Shown here: piece by piece, positions 33,701 through 44,060 of the stretch
Layout of the letters: every line of letters starts with the position of its first letter
Position numbering within the stretch: position 1 is the stretch's first letter
Origin: Cymbomonas tetramitiformis
Lineage: Eukaryota > Chlorophyta > Pyramimonadophyceae > Pyramimonadales > Pyramimonadaceae
Assembly (NCBI GenBank): GCA_001247695.2
Contig: LGRX02035487.1
Coordinates: 32,272 to 96,271, forward strand
Direction of reading: 5' to 3'
DNA: 64,000 bases
The notes under the pieces: model-generated
Told to the model about the DNA's origin: nothing
Database searches by the model: none
The model's input: only the letters and a program-made list of their open reading frames with translations
Translations under genes and position numbers: made by a program

Positions 33701-34752
33701 CGGTGATCGCGGGAAGCCGCTTGGGGAGCTTGCGCCATGCTCCGGTCATGCCGTGTGCCTCCATGAGAATCGTGTTTGGATCGTGTCACGCAACACGCGA
33801 GCTCACATTAGAAGACTCTACGGCCTCGATGCAAATGAGCTCCATTTGATGCGAATTTGCCAAATTAGGTTTAAGCGCTGCGTGGTTCAACACACCTCCG
33901 GGCGCGCTTCAGTACATGCTAGGAATGGTCCAAGATCAACAGTACCAGTGGCATCTTAGGTCACTTCCACTAGGACATTGTTTTGATTCAGCGCATCGCA
34001 TTTCTTTCAAGGTATGATTTCTAATCATAATTTGATTATACAACTATCGAATCCCAAGCTAATCTTCACCCACCATCTGAAGTATTGTGGTATGTTGTTG
34101 GGCTGTAGGGGTTTTTGGGATCGCTCACCGGACGATCTGCCGAGGTACGCGCGGCCCACCTTGATTATGCGGGCCATTGGATGTCCACCGTTGATCATGA
34201 GTCTATTCGATATCACCGTGGATCATGAGTCCATTCGATGCCAGCACCTTGAAAAATATGCCATACACGCAAGTGCATCCTCTTATTGTCCGAGTTATGT
34301 CTCACTTATCACTTGAACTTCGTGGAGGCGGGCATGCATACTTTCCCACCAATTGGCGCTCCAAAAGCATGGACATCGGAAAGGCTCTTTAGGGTGTCGT
34401 TGGGATCTGGTCACAGGATCGGGACGTGGCCACAATGGCAGCCGTCGGTGCAGGAATTGTCTCGGGTGCGGATGTGGTAAGTGAACAAGTTGGGTTAAAG
34501 GTGGCACTTGCATATGAGTCCTGTGGAAGTTATGTGATATGCTTGAATTGGTCCATTGTGAACTGACAGTTTTAAATGGGCTATTTGTCGTTTCACTCGC
34601 TCGAATGTACCATTTTCCAGCTCACATGCTTCAATGGACCTCTCGCTTCATTGGGTGATGGTGGCTCTGTGTTGGGTGCTCAGGTGCGTGTGCATAACGC
34701 GAAGGCTGGGCGGGACACCATACTCGTCGCAGACGCCATCTGGCGAGAATGA
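21729..34752 (+). CDS. Bifunctional hydroxymethyldihydropterin pyrophosphokinase / dihydropteroate synthase, about 17 exons
   Basis: Two consecutive folate-synthesis steps (EC 2.7.6.3 and 2.5.1.15). Exons: 21729-21791 (MLFTRFLARQCLGN, an Arg-rich presequence suggesting mitochondrial import), 21878-21952 (VVIALGSNQ), 22181-22294 (HSCLYETAPMHVTDQ), 22460-22570 (ARYLNAAVKG), 22758-22832 (RWGPRPLDLDIIFYG, the HPPK signature), 22941 to about 23113 (IPHPRAFERPFVLAPL), 23959-24022 plus 24430-24478 (MMGILNVTPD/SFSDGG, DHPS motif 1 split by an intron), 24754-24817 (VDIIDIGGQSTRPG, motif 2), 25776-25830, 26890-26965 (PVDTFYS), 27880 to about 28050 (AHIVNDVSGG; MMHMRGDP), 28560-28645 (LWLDPGIG), 28800-28917 (FAKTHEQN; PLLVGPSRK), 34109-34144 (GFLGSLTG), 34417-34476 (SGADV) and 34684-34752 (VRVHNAKAG...stop). 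All joins keep phase except 23113 to 23959, where a small exon is probably missing. The 28050 donor could instead be a GC site at 28074. Order matches plant HPPK-DHPS. Confidence 0.93.
24194..24425. repeat. 36-bp minisatellite in an HPPK-DHPS intron
   Basis: About six copies of a 36-bp unit built from GAGGAGCCCATGATCTGAGG and GGGGCTGGGAGCGCCC, some truncated. It ends four bases before the exon that begins SFSDGG at 24430, so the array forms the 3' end of the intron next to its acceptor. Confidence 0.93.
24621..24725. repeat. Two-copy 46-bp direct repeat
   Basis: CCGATAATCGGACTGGCCCT...GCTTCGCGGG is repeated once head-to-tail with few changes, immediately before the DHPS exon at 24754. Confidence 0.85.
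24865..24901 (+). pseudogene. Decayed partial copy of the neighbouring DHPS exon
   Basis: GCATGGTGGCCGATGATGTT and the following bases match 29 of 37 positions of exon 24754-24817 (GCATGGCGGCCGATGGCGTG...). The same frame reads VADDVDVILNG against AADGVDIIDIG. It lies 50 bp past the real exon inside the next intron, with no credible splice borders. Probably a tiny local duplication; chance is possible at this length. Confidence 0.5.
24983..25110 (-). repeat. Dispersed intronic repeat, inverted copy
   Basis: Reverse complement of the repeat at 29622-29745: it shares CGAAGTGTGCGCTGAATCCT and GGCTACG.GATGCCAAAGGA on the minus strand. A second partial inverted copy lies at about 25555-25615 (TCCTTTGGCACCCCGTAGCC). 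Both are inside the DHPS intron 24818-25775. Confidence 0.8.
26371..26409. repeat. Small hairpin in an HPPK-DHPS intron
   Basis: GCCTGATACCCC and GGGGTATCAGGC are perfect 12-base arms; the 15-base loop itself contains a third ATCAGGC word. No function inferred. Confidence 0.85.
29366..29470 (+). repeat. Dispersed intronic repeat, copy in 5.2-kb intron (a)
   Basis: Shares GTGTGCTGAATCCTTTGATC, TTCTGTGGCTACGTGGTGCC and GGTTCAAGGATAAG with the copies at 1468 and 29622. Same orientation as the latter. Confidence 0.85.
29622..29745 (+). repeat. Dispersed intronic repeat, copy in 5.2-kb intron (b)
   Basis: The longest copy recognised: begins near TAAGCTCCAGAAAATCTGGA and runs through GAAGTGTGCGCTGAATCCTT and TTCTGTGGCTACGCGGTGCC to CAAGGATAAGCCACAC. 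Confidence 0.85.
32412..33374. repeat. 29-bp minisatellite, about 33 copies
   Basis: Head-to-tail copies of AGATGACAGAGCGAGCTGGC + ACCTCGCAG with a few recurrent variants (CCTCGTAG, CCTCGTAC, GCCCCTCG, AGCGCG). Variants recur in blocks: the order of variants at about 32580-32730 returns at about 33000-33170, so the array grew by duplication of multi-unit blocks. Because 29 is not a multiple of three and the unit lacks minus-strand stops in every frame, all three minus frames stay open for 280-485 codons. I read these as non-coding. It lies inside the 5.2-kb HPPK-DHPS intron. Confidence 0.95.
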
Positions 34753-36305
34753 GCAAACCTCTTAAAAAACCTGAACACTGCTTGGAAGCATTTTTGCAAA
34801 TTTCAATGATACACGTGCAGTCAGCAATCGGTGCCTTGTGTACACCCATCCGCACACACACATAAACAAACATTTAATTTTGTGGCAATGTGGTGGCCGA
34901 TTTGGGTTTTGGTTGCCTTAGAAATCAGTCCAAAGATAAAGACACAGAAATCAACACCATGCAAAAACTTTTAATATTTAATTCATTTCCCGAAAATAAT
35001 CTTTTTCTAATTATCTTCTTGATGCCTACTTTGGCGATTAAAGGCAATCATGTAAGCACAGTATCGATTATGTATTTAATATCCATATCCAATACATCTA
35101 CGATACGACTGCCTTGATATTTGATGGTCTGCTTTCGATATGATTTGGGTGTTGTATTGGTATGCATGAATATCAAATGTGATTGGCACGGTATATGACC
35201 CCATTTATTCGATGCATGCCATATGTAAAATCGTATATCGTAAATCATGCCATACGCATACCACATGACCACATCTGCGACTCAGATATGATGAGGTGAT
35301 AATATGGCAAATTTACAGCTTTTGCATATTGCGCGGCTTTCGGATGGGATCAATGCTAGACTTTCACATTGGGTCTTGGAAACTCCAAGACAACATGCAA
35401 AACCCCGAGATCACCCGATAACTTATTTGTCATGTTCAAATTTGAGAAAAATCTGGAAACTCGCGAAAATACGCATTTTGGGGGCTTTTTGCTCGTTTAG
35501 TTGTACTTTGAGGTGAAATATCTTATCAATGCGTGGGTCGGGAAGTAAGGTTGCAGAATAATCTTGAAATGCTTTATAGCAACTAGTTATGCCATTTGTG
35601 GGGACTGTTCGGGGCCATTATCATCTCACCATTGTAAGCATCATATATCTGAGTCACGGCTGTGGTGGGCATACGTCCTAAGACCCGTACCGTATATCCA
35701 ATTTGTAGTAGATAGTACGATTCGATATGTACCTTAATACAATATGTTCAGAATATGCACGCGACAAGATTTCGATATCCAATCCGCATTTGATATCGAT
35801 AACAAATACAAATATGCAATACTGCCAACAAATAATAACCTAAATCACCATAGTTACCATGATGTGCTCACTGACTAACTACCACCAGGTCAAACTCCAT
35901 TCTGGAGCTCTTGGGAACTCGAAAATATTTTTGCAACAAAATAACCATTTGTTCTGTCCTGGCCGACTTACAGAACCGCACTGGAGGACAATGGATTATT
36001 CAGTACACCTAACTGCAAAACTCAGGATCCATAAAACAAGGGGACCAACCATTCAAAGTTGCAAACATGTGAGCCTCAAGCATAACATGATACATACATG
36101 CATATTAAGCATACACATTTTTCATACTCGAGAATTTGATATGTTTTTGCCGTCTTTTGAAACGGAAGTATACATATATATATACATATATTTGCCTAAG
36201 TCTTGCAAAGGAACTTTGAATCTGGTGAGCAAAGCTGTCAGTTCGTGTCTATTCATTTCAACTCTGGCGTAAAACCACAAAAATGTAACAAGTATATGTC
36301 CAGAG
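34753..36305. other. Intergenic between two convergent genes
   Basis: A+T-rich DNA between the stop of the folate gene (+) and the stop of the channel gene (-). It holds a short (TA)n at about 36172-36192 and no ORF with recognisable content. It must contain both 3' UTRs; I cannot assign polyadenylation signals with confidence. Confidence 0.6.
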
Positions 36306-39300
36306 CTAGCCTGTACTTCTTCCGTCGGGGCTCACTTCAGTTCCACTTGATGGGTGAAGATCTTCTGCATGGAGAATTTGCGAATGAAGAATATGAACAG
36401 AATCAGTTTCAGAGCTGACAGACCCAGGAATCGAATTCAAGAAGTTATCCTTTCTTGGCTCGAAGTCTGCACTGATATTTGACTGCTCACACAGTTTTCC
36501 TAACATGCGCTCCAAGCCCGAGAAGCGATCTTCATACTTTTCTAGCTTGCTCAGACGGTTCTCCAATCCTGACATACGAGTCTCTACGGTCTTCACAAGG
36601 TCGCGCATCTCCCCACATATCTGCCGTTTCAAGTGAGCCGGTCGTCAGTACCCGATAAAACTCGAGCTCTCCCACACAACAGTGCAGCCACCTCAACACA
36701 ACAGGTGCACAAGCACTTTGAAGGCAAAGAGGCCTGCCGGCAAGCTCCTGCGTGGCTGGCAGGTTTCTTCAGGTTCACACACGGGTAGTAAGCGGAAGAT
36801 ATTATCAGGCTCCTGCACGTGTGGTGGGTAGTTCACCGCTTCGGCCGCAATGTTTCCACTCGGACCCTGGGTCGGGCCGCCCGGTCTTCCGCGAGTCGCT
36901 TTACCCCACATTTTTCGCCCAAGCACGTTATCCCAGGCATGGTTGACGCCATGTTGGGCGGCGACGGACACGCGGGGGGCAGCCGCACCCTCCTGCAGTC
37001 AGCAGACAGCACAGGGTCAAGCGAAAGCCGCCCCGTTGCGCCTCCACAACCGAGCACGTGAACAGCCAGAAGCGTGTTGCTGCAGACAAGCTGCGTGCTT
37101 AAAAAGGAGGCCAAAAGGCGCACCTTCGGGCTCCCTCCCTCCGTCGGCTCTGCGGTGCTCTCGCCACCTTCAGTACCCTCCTCTCCCGCCCCGTCCGCTG
37201 CCCTGTCCATAAAGGATTTCGCGAACAGCAGCGTTCGCCGATGTTTCAATGCGGCTTGGCCCTCCCTCTCCGTATCAGCCACTGACACATACACATCCGA
37301 GGGCTTCAGGATCGCTTCGCGCATCTCTGCAACTGTCTCCAACTCCTGCGTCCCACCACCACCAAGTGCACCGCCGTCAGCTCAGTTTGTTCCGCAGTGC
37401 GGAGGCTTCAAGTTCTCTGGAACCCATGGTCCACGAGCAAGGAGCAGTGTTTTGGGCTAGCAGAAGGAGGAGGCTGGGCTTCCGGGCGGCGCGTACCATG
37501 CGCACTTCGGGAAAATTCCACGACGCCTCATCGAAGCTGACCTTCGACAAGCTGTACAACTCGGAGCGCTGCGTTGAGCGTACGTTGTATTTCCTTATAC
37601 AGGTCTCGTTGATAACGCCATCCTGCGTGGCCGAGGCCATTCACAATGCCCCGGACAGTTTGAGTTTCGGCTTCGAGCGATGAGCCGGGAGTGCTGGGCT
37701 CTGCGGCAACCAGGCAAACCTAAAGTGCGCGGCAGCAGACGGGCGCGCGAGCTGAACCCTGCCAGCTCGAGGCCCCGGGAGAATACGTGCTAAGCAAGAG
37801 CTCTCCGAGGATGAATCAAGCGGGGGAAGTGCGGGAGCTGACTCAGCCGAAAACACGGAAAACCATTCCGTGGTTGCGTCGCAACACGGTGGTAAAAAAA
37901 GACGACGTGAAGCATACGAGAGCGCCGGCGGCTTCATTTCAGCGGCTTCCCGCGAGCCGCGGATGTGTGTAGCAGATGCGAGACGGGACGAGATACCTCA
38001 AGGAAGGAACTCCACGGAAATAACCTTTCGTGGTGGAAGCTCGAAGGGCGAGATATACTCACGTGCAGGCCGAAATCAGAACGCCGGGGGAAAATATGTA
38101 AGTGGTGTCGAAACCTCAAGCCCACAGGCGGACGTTGTGTGGCCACGCGGGTGCAGGCCGTGGGAGGAGTGGAACGACCACAAAGCAGCGGCCAGGCAGA
38201 GGGTCGCACCTCTCCGAAATAACTTCCCTCTTCCAATCTCATAATCTTTCTGGCATGTTCGCGTTTGCCGCAGTAACATTCAACCTGACCGATAGAAATT
38301 ATAAACATTTCGTTTCCAACTCTCCCTTCGTCAAGAATAGTCTCGTTCTTGGACGCAGCCAAAGATCTAAGGCTCGTGACTATGTGCGTCACGAAACTAG
38401 GGTCAGAGTTGGCCAGGAAGGGACAGCACTCTATTAAGGTTTCGTACACCAAGCAAGCAACTTCCTGCACAAAGACAGCACACTGGTATGAGCCGCACAA
38501 AAACCGCTGTTCAGCAGTTTGACAACTGAGCGAAGAGGAAACCGCGCCTCGAAGTAAACGATAATGCCCTGTCCTGGAGCACCGGTTTTGACAGGCGGTC
38601 GCGTTGAGACGTTACCTGTTTCAAATTTTGCGAGAGGGTGTTGACAATCTCTTCTTCGTTGAATACTATCTTCTTCTCATAGTAACGTTCGTAGAATCGC
38701 CTTACTCGTCCAGCAACTTCTCTCGGAAGGCATCTAGCCCTGAACGAACATTCCATTCCGTCACCGTTTGTGCACAAGTACTTTGAGGTATAAATACCTT
38801 GGGTATTTAGTTTCTTTTTAAGGAGAAAGCAACATCACATGAACAAACACTTGATGATGTCACGGCTTGTGCAGCTGGCTTTTGCGAGGACATGTCGATA
38901 AAAACTGTGAAGAACGAAATGAGGTGCGGAAAGAGCAGTCTGCTATATGAGTCGCGCAAAAGGCGTCTCCCGGTGATGCGGAGGATGCCACACGCTTTTT
39001 CACAAAAAAATGCAGGGTCGATTTATCTACCTGATAAATAGATTAATTTCGTCCATCTTGCCTCGGAGCGCATCCTCTTTAGCGCCGTGGGAGCTGATAA
39101 TAGAACTCAGGTTTCCCAGAATAAAAGCGAAAACAAGAGCACCAATGATTTCCGTCATGGTTGCAAACGCACGCTCTCCGTCATTCTGAGGGATGATATC
39201 TCCATATCCAACAGAAGTGTACGTCGTAATTGTCCAATATACGGAGGCTAACCAGTTTTGCCCCATCGACTTGGTTCTCCAATCTTCATTGAAAAGACCC

Positions 39301-40834
39301 CAGTAACTTATGAGCCAGGTATCAGCCTCCAGCGTCTCGTCATCATCGGGTTTCCCTAAGGCGTGCATAAAATGCCACAAGCATGCGTTCACATGTGTGC
39401 AAAGCGTAATGAAAAAGACGAGCTTGCTGAGTTTCATTATGTAGGCTGCTTCTTCGCCCGATAGCTCGCTCTCCATTTCCCGCACAACGTTCGCCAGTTT
39501 GAGCAGCTTGAGAAGCTTGATTAGTCGGAAGAGGCGGAGCAAGCGCAGCAGTTTTGGGAGAGTGGCAGCATCCCCCATGACGGAGTCTGGAAGCAGATGA
39601 AACGGGAACGTGGAAAAAAAGTCTACAGCAAACCAACCCTTGGAGTAATGAAGACAAATATGCCATCGCGAGAAAACAACTTCTGAATACTGATTCACGT
39701 AGGCCGTGTTGAAGTTCACAAGGATGTCACAAATAAAAAAGACGTCCGCCATCCAGTCCATAACGATTAAACACCATTTACCGTTATATGGAAGATCATC
39801 GTTAAATGACGCAGAGATGGGAACAGCACACGCACAGTACAGCACTGCTACCGCAAGTAACATATCCCAGTTCCGCCTGAAAGCGCCAGCTGGGTGCATC
39901 ACACCTCTGTTCCACACAAACCCACTTCCACTGTCAAAAAACGACGGTTTGCAGGATCCCAGTGCAAAATCCGTGTTCGTATTGTGGAACCGATATTGCT
40001 TTAAAGGCAAACAAAATTCAGACTTCCGTACGGAAAATTTATCACAATAAAGAGCGACAACCGCAAGGAAGATAACGAAGAGGGGCTTCAGAGCGCCGAG
40101 TAAGCTCCGGGTGAATAGTGCGCAAAAATAACAAGGATGACTGAAAGGTGCAAATGTCAACTGCGACGTAGGTGGGCTTAAGCGCCGAATATCGTAAACG
40201 TAAGTAATGACACTCAGAGGAGGACATACATACTAGCAAATAACGAGCGCTGCATTTATTCTCCCACTGCAACAAAACCAACAACAAAGACACCTACTAT
40301 ATGCAGTGAGGGCATATATGCCTTGTCGGTGCTTCTGATACCGGGAAACGTCTTTAAAGTTTAAAGCAGTTGGCAGTCCTATTTTTGCTGAAGGGCATAC
40401 CTTCTGTCCTCGGACTGACTGGACATAAGAGTAGCCGGCTTAGCTTCGTGAGCGTCGGCATTCAAATCGTGATGCTCTATCTCGAGGTCACTATCATCAG
40501 CGAGATTCCCAAATAATTTCTTTCGTATTGAATTATCATCTGCTGACCCTGAGATGTAGCCATGAATACTGAGGCCGGCTAAGTCGCCCTTAAGGGCTAA
40601 ATCAGGTGTGTCCAGCGCGTTATCCTTAGCGTTTTCATCAATAACGCTGCCAGGAAGGCATACAGCCCGTCCTTTGAGGGCGTCAAGGGCACGCTGTGTG
40701 TCAGAGGTGTGGACTCCGAGGTGGTGATGTGAGGGGTGACCTGTCGGACGATGCGACCTGGACAGTTCACTATTTGCACTGCGCACATGAGAGTCCGCTA
40801 TAGTAGCATGATTGTGGACGAAAGCACCGTGCAT
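36306..40834 (-). CDS. Voltage-sensor K+ channel with cyclic-nucleotide-binding domain, eight exons, 861 residues
   Basis: Six-helix plasma-membrane K+ channel of the EAG/HCN/CNBD superfamily. Exons on the minus strand: 40834-40401, 39930-39031, 38739-38616, 38464-38210, 37622-37497, 37345-37124, 36992-36783 and 36620-36306; all have GT-AG borders, all phases agree, and the sum is 862 codons including stop. Residues 1-144 form a polar His/Asp-rich cytosolic N-terminus. Exon 2 holds S1 (WDMLLAVAVLYCACAVPIS), S2-S3, an S4 with basic repeats (LLRLLRLFRLIKLLKLLK), S5, the pore (TTYTSVGYGD, a K+-selective filter) and S6. Exon 3 is the C-linker (LPREVAGRVRRFYERYYEKK). Exons 4-5 are the CNBD (ETILDEGRVGNEMFIISIGQ; GSYFGE, then NVRSTQRSELYSLSKVSF). 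The tail ends in a coiled coil (RMSGLENRLSKLEKYEDRF), probably for tetramer assembly. GYGD makes non-selective CNG cation conduction unlikely. Confidence 0.93.
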
Positions 40835-41717
40835 TTTGCTGCGTGTTGAGTTGCCTTCAGCTCAGTTATTCTTTCTCAACAGTTCACTGGTACTCATTTC
40901 GCCCTGCTTAAGTTTGCGTAAAAAATAGACGTTCTTACCCCAGTATTCTGAAGCAAAAAGTGGACAAGCTGTGTGTTCAAACAATAGGTCTGAAGCTGCA
41001 AGCCTGCTTTTCTACAGCAAGCGAACAGTGAAACCCCGTAGAGGTTGAGTTAGAAAGGCCCCAAATATCATTTTTTACCAAGGATGCAGACAAGACCTCA
41101 CACAAGCTTCCAGCGAAAACTGCATTACATATCTTCTAGTCTCATGAGCATCTACTAGTTGCCAATTTACTCTCAGGGCATATCTTTATCTGCCCGCGTT
41201 TCATATTAGGGAGGGGAAGGTTTTGGTTTATTTCCATTCTGAAACGATGCAGGAGAATCATTTATCCAGGACGATGCAAAATAGAAAAGTGGGCTCGCAG
41301 CCTTCGCACTTGACTATGCACTATCACTACGGGTGCTCCACCGAATATAAGGTGCTGGACGGAGTAATTAAATCGGGCAAATGGACGGTTCGTATATTCG
41401 AAATTCGGTTATTAAGCCAGTGTTAAGGACCATCCGACGGCCCCAACATCCTATAAAATTCTTATTTTCGGGGATCCTTATTTTCCGTGGAGCCGTACTG
41501 TGACACAGCACAGTATGAGTATCACTCGACTACAAGTATCAGTATGACTTCCGACGAGGTCGGAGGTGTGCGCGACACATGGACATGCCATGCCATGCCA
41601 CGCAGCGCACGCCCGATTGTCATTGTGATGATTTTAGATTTTTACACAACAATGAATGTCGTCGTTTAGATTTTAGTTTTTTACACCTTAAACAAGCCTA
41701 TTTATACCGAATCAATT
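40835..41717. other. Upstream region of the channel gene; no feature recognised
   Basis: Contains the presumed promoter of the minus-strand channel gene. No clear TATA box, RNA gene or repeat was identified. Confidence 0.5.
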
Positions 41718-41877
41718 GGAACAATTGTTTGATGGGAAGGGTTACCTGTATACGCGCTGGAACTCGAACGTGGTTTCCGTCTCAGTCCCGAAAAAATTCT
41801 GAACCAGCGTCGGACGGTCATATCGTCTCGCATCGTCTTTCGTGTCATCGTGAATTTAATTTCCAGGATCTATCTAT

Positions 41878-42344
41878 CTCTATGACGTACGGGTTTTTTG
41901 CAGCCTTGGTACCATTCACGCGTGACACCGAGGCCCTCAGATGTGCCCTCGAATTTAAGCTCTCACCTTGCCCCCTTCCCCAACAACCACCCCAAATACT
42001 TTATTTCAGCAACCCTCTAGCATCTTGGGATGCTTTACACGCCGCTTGAATCGAAGTGATTCGGCCTATGCGGCCAGATTAGTCACCTCAACCAATCAGC
42101 CCCAGCCCCCCCTACGGGGCCACTTTCGACAACCTTATATAACACCATTTTGCACTAAAATCAGGGCGGCACAGGGCAAGCCCTTGCTCCCAAATTCACT
42201 CCACACCTCCCACCTTATGTACTTTGCAAGCGGGCACCTGCCCCTTGCCATCTACGTCGCGCTAGAGCCCGCCACAGGCAGTGAACTCGGTGGTACCGAC
42301 CTGCCCACACCCGTGTGGGGGCTGTCCGTCATAGAGATATCGTT
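41878..42344 (+). repeat. Direct repeat copy 1 (LTR-like or MITE) with TATA box
   Basis: About 465 bp. It begins CTCTATGACGTACGGG and ends CCGTCATAGAG, so the ends are inverted (CTCTATGACG / CGTCATAGAG) and also fit TG...CA. Contains CTTATATAACACC, a credible TATA box, at about 42134. Paired with the copy at 42484-42989 and separated from it by only 140 bp. No 5-bp target duplication is seen, so an LTR pair with a nearly empty interior and a tandem MITE are both possible. Confidence 0.7.
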
Positions 42345-42483
42345 CCCCAGCCCCTCCCCCAAATATGGCGGATCCACGGGGTTCCAAGCCCCCCAGGGGT
42401 CGAGTGAACCTTTGGGACATGTTTTACATCATTTGTGATGCACATGCCGCTAGGATTCCCACTTTCAACCCGGAGCTGATATC

Positions 42484-42989
42484 TCTATGACGTTCGGGTT
42501 TTTGGCAGCCTTGGTACCATTCACGCGTGACACCGAGGCCCTCAGATGTGCCCTCGAATTTAAGCTCTCACCTTGCCCCCACCCCAACAACCACCCCAAA
42601 TACTTTATTTCGGCAACCCTCTAGCATCTTGGGATGCTTTACACGCCGCTTGAATCGAAGTGATTCGGCCTATGCGGCCAGATTAGTCACCTCAACCAAT
42701 CAGCCCCAGCCCCCCCCTGCAGGGCCACTTTCGACAACCTTATATAACACCATTTTGCACTAAAACTAGGGCGGCACAGGGCAAGCCCTTGCTCCCAAAT
42801 TCACTCCACACCCACCTTATGTCCTTCGCAAGTGGGCACCTGCCCCTTGCCATCTACGTCGCGCTAGAGCCCGCCACAAGCAATGGTGCCCATTGCCATC
42901 TACGTCGCGCTAGAGCCCGCCACAAGCAGTGAACTCGGTGGTACCGACCTGCCCACACCCGTGTGGGGGCTAACCGTCATAGAGCTATA
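42484..42989 (+). repeat. Direct repeat copy 2 (LTR-like or MITE) with TATA box
   Basis: Over 90% similar by eye to 41878-42344. Differs by small indels and an extra local duplication near its 3' end (TGCCATCTACGTCGCGCTAG occurs twice, 42848 and 42893). TATA box CTTATATAAC at about 42739. Confidence 0.75.
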
Positions 42990-43000
42990 TCATCTATTTA

Positions 43001-43327
43001 CAGTAATCGCCCAAACAGGGATTTTGGGCCAGCCAGCCGTACTCATCGAGTTGGGTACCCCCGCCAGCGTCAGCGTCATAAGAGAACTCGAAGAATAGTA
43101 AGCCATTTTCTTTCAATTAGCCAGCTATTTTCTTAAATTTTCATTGATAAACGCTTAAAACGGCCATAATTTCAGGAAAAATCGCCTGCGGCGCCAGCAC
43201 AAAGGTTGCTTATTTCGGAATTTTCTTAGCCGAGTGCCAGCCAGCCGTACTCATCGAGTTGGGTACCCCCCCCCAAACGCTGGCTGCTTTCTTAACGTCG
43301 GGTTTTCTTAAAAGTGAGTGATTACTG
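43001..43327. mobile_element. pogo/Tigger-like MITE, 327 bp
   Basis: Ends CAGTAATCGCCC and GAGTGATTACTG are inverted, flanked by TA on both sides (42999-43000, 43328-43329). The interior has two copies of CCAGCCAGCCGTACTCATCG followed by AGTTGGGTACCCCC. No ORF. The end sequence and TA target fit the pogo branch of Tc1/mariner. Confidence 0.85.
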
Positions 43328-43610
43328 TATCTTCCATCGATATCGCGGATACGCTTGCCGTTGGCGCTGACTCGCTCAAGGATAAATAGCTGCGCACCAA
43401 CATTTACTGCTCATAATTTTCTCAACGGTCCTTCGCTTCGCCTCATGGGCGGAACGATGTCGTGGCTGCTGTGTTATGCGCAGGGATTTCGGAAGTGTTT
43501 GACTGCTTTTATTTTTCAGTTTGTTTATGCATATGTGCCGACTCACGATACTCGTTTTGTGCAGCTTGTGTCGCAGGTTTTCCGATGGCGAGGAGGGGCG
43601 CGCTTTCTTG

Positions 43611-44060
43611 AGGTGTGGAAGTCTAGGGCAACCTAGCTTGGGATCACACCCAACCACATCGGACCCACCTTGTTCTCACGTCGTTTTATTCGACTCACTT
43701 TGAATATGCATACAAAGTTTGAGCAGCATCGGTTTGGGATAAGCTATAGACTGATTTTTGTGTTTGGGTGTATGGCGTCTTCTTCGCGACCTCTTGGGGT
43801 GTGGAAGTCAAGGTTGGGCACGTGCCAACCTTGCTTGGCGGGTTCGAACCCAACCACCGATCAAAGGCATCTCATTTGCATATATTCATGTATTTGTCTT
43901 CAATATTCATGCAAAGTTTTAGGATCATTGAGTTAGGATAAGCCTTAGGCAGATTTATCTTTGTGGGTTATGGCGCATTGTTTCCTCGTTCTTGAGGTGT
44001 GGAAGTCAAAGTTGGCGTTTACCAACTTCGCTTGGAATCAAACCCAACCACGTCGGTATC
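43611..44060 (+). repeat. Three tandem 190-bp units with a hairpin and a B-box-like word
   Basis: Units start at about 43611, 43797 and 43995 with GAGGTGTGGAAGTC. Each then has a small hairpin (AAGGTTGGGCACGTGCCAAC in the middle unit) followed by CCCAACCAC. The middle unit reads GGGTTCGAACCC, which fits the RNA polymerase III B-box consensus. No A box or tRNA fold is convincing. They fill the loop of the 41718-44580 inverted-repeat element. Confidence 0.65.

Larger units (their letters stand above)
28918..34108. other. 5.2-kb intron of the HPPK-DHPS gene
   Basis: Lies between the exon ending PSRK (28917) and the exon starting GFLGSLTG (34109), joined in phase 0. Contents in order: two same-strand copies of the dispersed repeat (29366-29470, 29622-29745), an unannotated GC-rich stretch to 32400, the 29-bp minisatellite, then about 700 bp with no recognisable feature. 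I see no nested gene. Confidence 0.8.

Noticed and set aside
42345..42483. Interior of a normal LTR retrotransposon between the two direct repeats
   Set aside because: Only 140 bp, with no primer-binding site or polypurine tract recognised and no matching 5-bp target duplication.
43797..43870. tRNA gene suggested by GGGTTCGAACCC
   Set aside because: No acceptor stem, D arm or anticodon arm can be drawn; the word belongs to one of three tandem repeat units.
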